From: Cellulomonas sp.
Lineage (GTDB): Bacteria > Actinomycetota > Actinomycetes > Actinomycetales > Cellulomonadaceae
Assembly: GCA_027451305.1 (NCBI GenBank)
Contig: DAIDJQ010000022.1
Coordinates: 1 to 9,938, forward strand
Length of the DNA stretch: 9,938 nucleotides
Reading direction: 5' to 3'
The notes below the pieces were generated by a model. It had not been told where the DNA came from, ran no database searches, and saw only the letters and a list, made by a program, of their open reading frames with translations. Of this stretch, positions 7,659-9,938 are shown piece after piece. The translations under genes were made by a program, and so were the position numbers. How positions within the stretch are numbered: the first letter of the stretch is position 1; the number at the start of each line of letters is the position of its first letter.

Positions 7659-8135
7659 TCAGAGCGTGCGGGACTGCTCGCCCGCCTTGACCGCATAGGC
7701 CAGCGCGCCGTCGTGCACGGCCGTGACCCCGCGCTCCGCCGGCAGGTCCGACCAGATGTGCGCCGAGAACTCGAGCCCGAGGGCGAGCCCGAGGTTGTAG
7801 AGCAGCCACGGGTGCGGGTCCGGGTCCACCGTGACCGGCGTGTGCGGCCACGGGATCGGGACGTGGGGCGGCGTGCCGCACCAGTCGTCGACGTCGACCT
7901 CGAGGCTCACCCGCAGCTGCTGGGCGGTGGACGCCAGGCGCACCAGCTCGGCGGCGGCGCGCACGCCCGTCAGCAGCGCCTCCGGCGCGCCGGGAGGCAG
8001 TGGCTGCGGGTTCAGGGCCGCGAGGTCGAACCGGGAGCGGAACCGGCCGACGGTGGCGGTCGGGGTGCCGAGGATGTCGAAGATCTCGGGGTGGAGGCGA
8101 CCGATGATGCTGATCGCCTGCATGGACAGGGGCAT
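7659..8135 (-). CDS. Uncharacterised 158-residue protein with LNPQPLPP motif
   Basis: I do not recognise a named family. The ATG at 8135 is chosen because GGAGGA (8144-8149, minus strand) lies 8 nt before it; a second ATG at 8123 lacks such a site. The frame extends further upstream, but that part is Arg/Pro-rich junk. The first 30 residues look helical (SMQAISIIGRLHPEIFDIL). They are followed by LAALNPQPLPPGAPEALL (Pro-rich motif at residues 41-48), a helix rich in Ala/Leu, and then a Trp/His/Pro-rich segment around residues 82-105 with DDWCGTPP and IPWPHTP. The later part contains WLLYNLGLALGLEFSAHIW (106-124), which is moderately hydrophobic but probably part of a soluble fold. There is one Cys and no signal peptide. 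No enzyme motif is visible and the neighbours give no functional link. A perfect 9-1-9 inverted repeat lies just upstream of its ribosome binding site. Confidence 0.75.
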   Translation of the reverse strand: MPLSMQAISIIGRLHPEIFDILGTPTATVGRFRSRFDLAALNPQPLPPGAPEALLTGVRAAAELVRLASTAQQLRVSLEVDVDDWCGTPPHVPIPWPHTPVTVDPDPHPWLLYNLGLALGLEFSAHIWSDLPAERGVTAVHDGALAYAVKAGEQSRTL

Positions 8136-8155
8136 GGGAACCGTCCTCCGCGACG

Positions 8156-8174
8156 GTGCCGGCCTGGCCGGCAC
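8156..8174. repeat. Perfect 9-1-9 inverted repeat upstream of the 158-residue gene
   Basis: GTGCCGGCC (8156-8164) and GGCCGGCAC (8166-8174) flank a single T. On the minus strand the dyad ends 6 nt before the ribosome binding site of the 158-residue gene, so it could be an operator or a 5'-leader hairpin. Its inner 12 bases, GCCGGCCTGGCC (8158-8169), recur exactly at 8234-8245. Such sequences arise fairly easily at this GC content, so function is unproven. Confidence 0.45.
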
Positions 8175-8279
8175 ACCTCCTGGCAGCGGATGTCCAGGTG
8201 ACCTGAAGGAGGCCGTCGCGCGCGGCGGGATACGCCGGCCTGGCCACGACCTGGTCGCGGTGCGTCCGCGATGTCCTGG

Positions 8280-8310
8280 CATTACTTGAAGAAGCGTTCA
8301 TCTGCTAATG
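8280..8310. promoter_or_regulatory. Probable ArsR/SmtB-type operator and promoter of the arsR operon
   Basis: TGAA (8287-8290), six bases, then TTCA (8297-8300) reproduces the half-site arrangement known for SmtB/CzrA-type ArsR repressors. It is enclosed by CATTA (8280-8284) and TAATG (8306-8310). This is one of the few AT-rich patches in the window. GCTAAT (8304-8309) is a plausible -10 (4 of 6 matches), with a poorly defined -35; an operator here would block the promoter. The site lies 33-63 nt before the repressor's chosen start, consistent with autoregulation of the whole operon. The binding claim is inference from the motif and position. Confidence 0.6.
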
Positions 8311-8330
8311 TCCCCCAGTCGTCAAGTGCG

Positions 8331-8336
8331 AGGGGG
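8331..8336 (+). promoter_or_regulatory. Ribosome binding site deciding the arsR start
   Basis: AGGGGG lies 6 nt before the second of two tandem GTG codons (8340 and 8343). The first GTG is only 3 nt away, so 8343 is favoured. An in-frame ATG at 8271 has no such site and would put the operator inside the gene. Confidence 0.6.
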
Positions 8337-8342
8337 TCGGTG

Positions 8343-8705
8343 GTGAGCGAGCTCTACAAGGTCAAGGCGGAGCTGTTCCGCACGCTCGGGCACCCCGCGC
8401 GGATCCGGATCCTGGAGCTGCTCTCGGAGCAGGACCGGCCCGTCCACGAGCTGCTGGCCAGCATCGACATCGAGCAGTCCAACCTCTCCCAACAGCTGGC
8501 CGTGCTGCGCCGCGCCGGGCTCGTCAGCCAGCGACGCGAGGGCGGCGAGGTGCTGTACGCCGCGAGCGTCCCGGCCGTCGCCGAGCTGCTGCGGACCGCC
8601 CGGCGGCTGCTCGTCGACCTCCTGCAGGGGCAGCAGAACCTCAAGGCCGAGCTCGAGGACTCCGGCACCGGGCCCGGGGCGCAGCTCCCGACGGTCAGCG
8701 CATGA
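8343..8705 (+). CDS. ArsR-family transcriptional repressor, Rv0081-like
   Basis: A 120-residue winged-helix dimeric repressor. The N-terminal helix runs into LGHPARIRILELL (about residues 15-27). The recognition helix lies in QSNLSQQLAVLRRAGLV (about 44-60) and the wing in SQRREGGEVLYAA (61-73). A long C-terminal helix (AELLRTARRLLVDLLQGQQ) should form the dimer interface. There is no cysteine in the protein and no ELCVCDL or DxHxxxxH pattern, so the classic metal sites of ArsR, CadC or SmtB are missing and the signal is probably not a thiolate-bound metal. From memory, the sequence closely resembles M. tuberculosis Rv0081 (LYKLKAEFFKTLAHPARIRI near the N-terminus), a hypoxia-linked regulator that also heads a hydrogenase-4-like operon. 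Its stop overlaps the next ATG by 4 nt, so it is cotranscribed with the respiratory-type subunits it probably represses. Confidence 0.9.
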   Translation: MSELYKVKAELFRTLGHPARIRILELLSEQDRPVHELLASIDIEQSNLSQQLAVLRRAGLVSQRREGGEVLYAASVPAVAELLRTARRLLVDLLQGQQNLKAELEDSGTGPGAQLPTVSA

Positions 8706-9250
8706 GCCTCGCGGACCTCGCCCGCCTGATCCGCCGCACCGGCCGGATCGCGGAGCCGGCGCCCCCGGCACCGGGCGCGCCGACGGCGGGCGGCACGTCC
8801 GACGGGCGGCCAGGGCAGTCGGACGACGGCGACGAGACCGCCTCGGCCCTCCCCCGCGCGCTGCGCGGCAGCGCCCAGGTGCGCCATGTCGACGCCGGGT
8901 CCTGCAACGGCTGCGAGATCGAGCTGGCGGCCGCGTTCGGCCCGGTCCACGACGCCGAGCGGTACGGCGCCCGCCTCGTCGCCTCGCCCCGCCACGCCGA
9001 CGTGGTGCTGGTCACCGGGGTGGTCACCCGCAACATGGCGGAGCCGCTGCGGCTGACCGTCGCCGCCACCCCGGAGCCGCGGGTGGTGCTGGCGGTCGGC
9101 GACTGCGCCCGGGACTGCGGGATGTTCCGCGGCGCCTACGGCGTGGTGGGCGCGGTGCACGACGTGGTCCCGGTGGACCTCTCGGTCCCCGGCTGCCCGC
9201 CGGCACCGGCGGACATCGTGGCCGCCCTGCGGCGGGTCACGGGCCGATGA
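8702..9250 (+). CDS. Hydrogenase small subunit / NuoB-like [4Fe-4S] protein (HycG/HyfI/Rv0082-like)
   Basis: A 182-residue iron-sulfur electron-transfer subunit of a complex I / group 4 [NiFe]-hydrogenase-type membrane complex. The core (about 57-178) holds the cluster ligands Cys68 and Cys71 in GSCNGCEIEL, Cys135 in VGDCARDCG and Cys165 in PGCPPAP. The CxxC spacing (CNGCE) is that of hydrogenase-type subunits such as HycG and HyfI; NuoB has adjacent cysteines. SPRHADVVLVTGVVTRNM is the conserved segment following the first cluster motif. Cys139 is additional to the four expected ligands. Residues 19-55 are a Pro/Gly/Asp-rich, probably disordered linker after a short N-terminal helix. There is no signal peptide, so the protein faces the cytoplasm on the peripheral arm. 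Both ends overlap neighbours by ATGA; no good Shine-Dalgarno precedes it, so translation is probably coupled. Confidence 0.9.
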   Translation: MSLADLARLIRRTGRIAEPAPPAPGAPTAGGTSDGRPGQSDDGDETASALPRALRGSAQVRHVDAGSCNGCEIELAAAFGPVHDAERYGARLVASPRHADVVLVTGVVTRNMAEPLRLTVAATPEPRVVLAVGDCARDCGMFRGAYGVVGAVHDVVPVDLSVPGCPPAPADIVAALRRVTGR

Positions 9251-9938
9251 CCGCACTGGCAGGCGGGCTCCTGGCGCAGGGGGTCCTGGCCCTCGTCGCC
9301 GTGCTGCTGGCGGTCACCACCGACGGGCGCACCCGCAACGTGCTGACCGGCGCCGCCTGCGCCGGGCTCTCCGCCGCCGGCGTCGTCACCGGCGCCCTCG
9401 CGCTGGCCGGCGGCACCCTGACCCTCCGGGTCACCACCGCCCTGCCCGGCCCGTCCCTGGTGCTGGCGCCGGACCGGCTCGGCGGCCTGCTGATGCTGCT
9501 GGTGGGCGCCGTGGGCGTGCTCGCCTCGGTGTACGCGATCGGCTACGTGCACGGCACCTCCGCGTCCCGCACGCAGTGGGCTGCGCTCGCGCTGTTCCTG
9601 CTCGGCATGCAGCTGGTACCGGCGGCGGGCGACGTGGTCTCGTTCCTGCTCGCCTGGGAGCTGATGGCGGCCGCGTCCACCGTGCTCGTGCTGGCCGAGC
9701 ACGCCCACCGGCGCACCGCGCGCGAGGCGGCCGTCTGGTACGCCGTCATGACCCACCTCAGCTTCGTGCTGATCCTCGCGGGGTTCGCGGCGCTGTCCGC
9801 CACCGGTGGCTCCACGAGCTTCGCAGCGCTCGCCGGCACCGACCCGACGCGCTCCGGCGCCACCGTCGCCTTCGTGCTGCTCGTCGTCGGCTTCGCGGCC
9901 AAGGCGGGCGTCGCACCGCTGCACGTGTGGCTGCCGCG
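9247..9938 (+). CDS. NuoL/HyfB-like proton-translocating membrane subunit, 3'-truncated
   Basis: The frame runs open off the window end; 230 codons are visible. The protein belongs to the antiporter-like NuoL/M/N, MrpA/D and HyfB/HycC family that moves protons across the membrane. Hydrophobic helices are visible at about residues 5-23, 35-58, 77-101, 111-128, 130-150, 164-184 and 205-218. Family landmarks include FLLAWELMA with the conserved helix-5 Glu138, and VGFAAKAGVAPLHVWLP with Lys219 and His226, the segment next to the proton path. An intact member would have 500-700 residues. The start is set by the 4-nt overlap with the iron-sulfur gene and an N-terminal helix. In the M. tuberculosis locus the equivalent position is held by Rv0083. 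Further membrane and large subunits are expected beyond the window; HyfB-like versus NuoL-like identity depends on them. Confidence 0.88.
   Translation, partial: MTALAGGLLAQGVLALVAVLLAVTTDGRTRNVLTGAACAGLSAAGVVTGALALAGGTLTLRVTTALPGPSLVLAPDRLGGLLMLLVGAVGVLASVYAIGYVHGTSASRTQWAALALFLLGMQLVPAAGDVVSFLLAWELMAAASTVLVLAEHAHRRTAREAAVWYAVMTHLSFVLILAGFAALSATGGSTSFAALAGTDPTRSGATVAFVLLVVGFAAKAGVAPLHVWLP

Noticed and set aside
8284..8327. Second dyad ACTTGA (8284-8289) / TCAAGT (8322-8327)
   Set aside because: The arms are short, 32 nt apart, and the left arm overlaps the better TGAA-N6-TTCA site; insufficient to call a separate operator.
8271..8342. Upstream ATG start for the ArsR protein (24 extra residues)
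   Set aside because: No ribosome binding site precedes it, the added residues are not family-like, and it would place the operator dyad inside the coding region.
8702..9938. Naming the complex a formate hydrogenlyase or a NADH dehydrogenase
   Set aside because: The large subunit and remaining membrane subunits are outside the window, so only a hydrogenase/complex I-type relationship can be supported.
1..9938. CRISPR array, tRNA, insertion sequence or prophage signature
   Set aside because: No spaced direct repeats, cloverleaf, transposase or phage-like genes were seen by reading both strands.

Overview
The window is very GC-rich, with a strong G/C bias at third codon positions, Shine-Dalgarno-led ATG/GTG starts and several 4-nt ATGA overlaps. 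Together with an intracellular glycosidase operon this suggests an actinobacterium, plausibly a polysaccharide-degrading Micrococcales (Cellulomonas-like). That placement is inference; there is no rRNA or marker gene in the window.

Region 1 (1-5713, + strand) is a sugar-processing operon. It holds a GH42 beta-galactosidase (5' end cut by the window edge), a GH43 beta-xylosidase/arabinofuranosidase-type enzyme that overlaps it by 4 nt, and a GH3 beta-glucosidase-type enzyme 23 nt further on. The GH43 and GH3 proteins have no signal peptide, so the set probably finishes hydrolysis of imported hemicellulose or arabinogalactan oligosaccharides in the cytoplasm. A strong hairpin at 5741-5778 closes the operon.

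Region 2 (5783-7556) holds two divergent NAD(P)-binding proteins. A COG2085 / F420-dependent NADP reductase-like Rossmann protein lies on the minus strand, and an extended-SDR (NAD-dependent epimerase/dehydratase-like) protein lies on the plus strand. A 14-bp-stem hairpin (7601-7636) separates the latter from a convergent 158-residue protein of unknown function (7659-8135, minus) that carries a Pro-rich LNPQPLPP motif.

Region 3 (8136-9938, + strand) is the most interesting part. It is a cysteine-free ArsR-family repressor, a [4Fe-4S] hydrogenase-small-subunit/NuoB-like protein and the start of a NuoL/HyfB-like proton-pumping membrane subunit, all joined by 4-nt start/stop overlaps. The order and the ArsR sequence resemble the Mycobacterium tuberculosis Rv0081-Rv0082-Rv0083 locus (a hypoxia-linked regulator followed by a formate-hydrogenlyase/hydrogenase-4-like membrane complex). 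Upstream of the repressor, a local AT-rich patch contains a TGAA-N6-TTCA dyad nested in CATTA/TAATG, which looks like an ArsR/SmtB-type operator. The operon continues past the window, so whether the complex is a true [NiFe] hydrogenase cannot be decided here. No RNA genes, insertion sequences, CRISPR arrays or attachment sites were seen.
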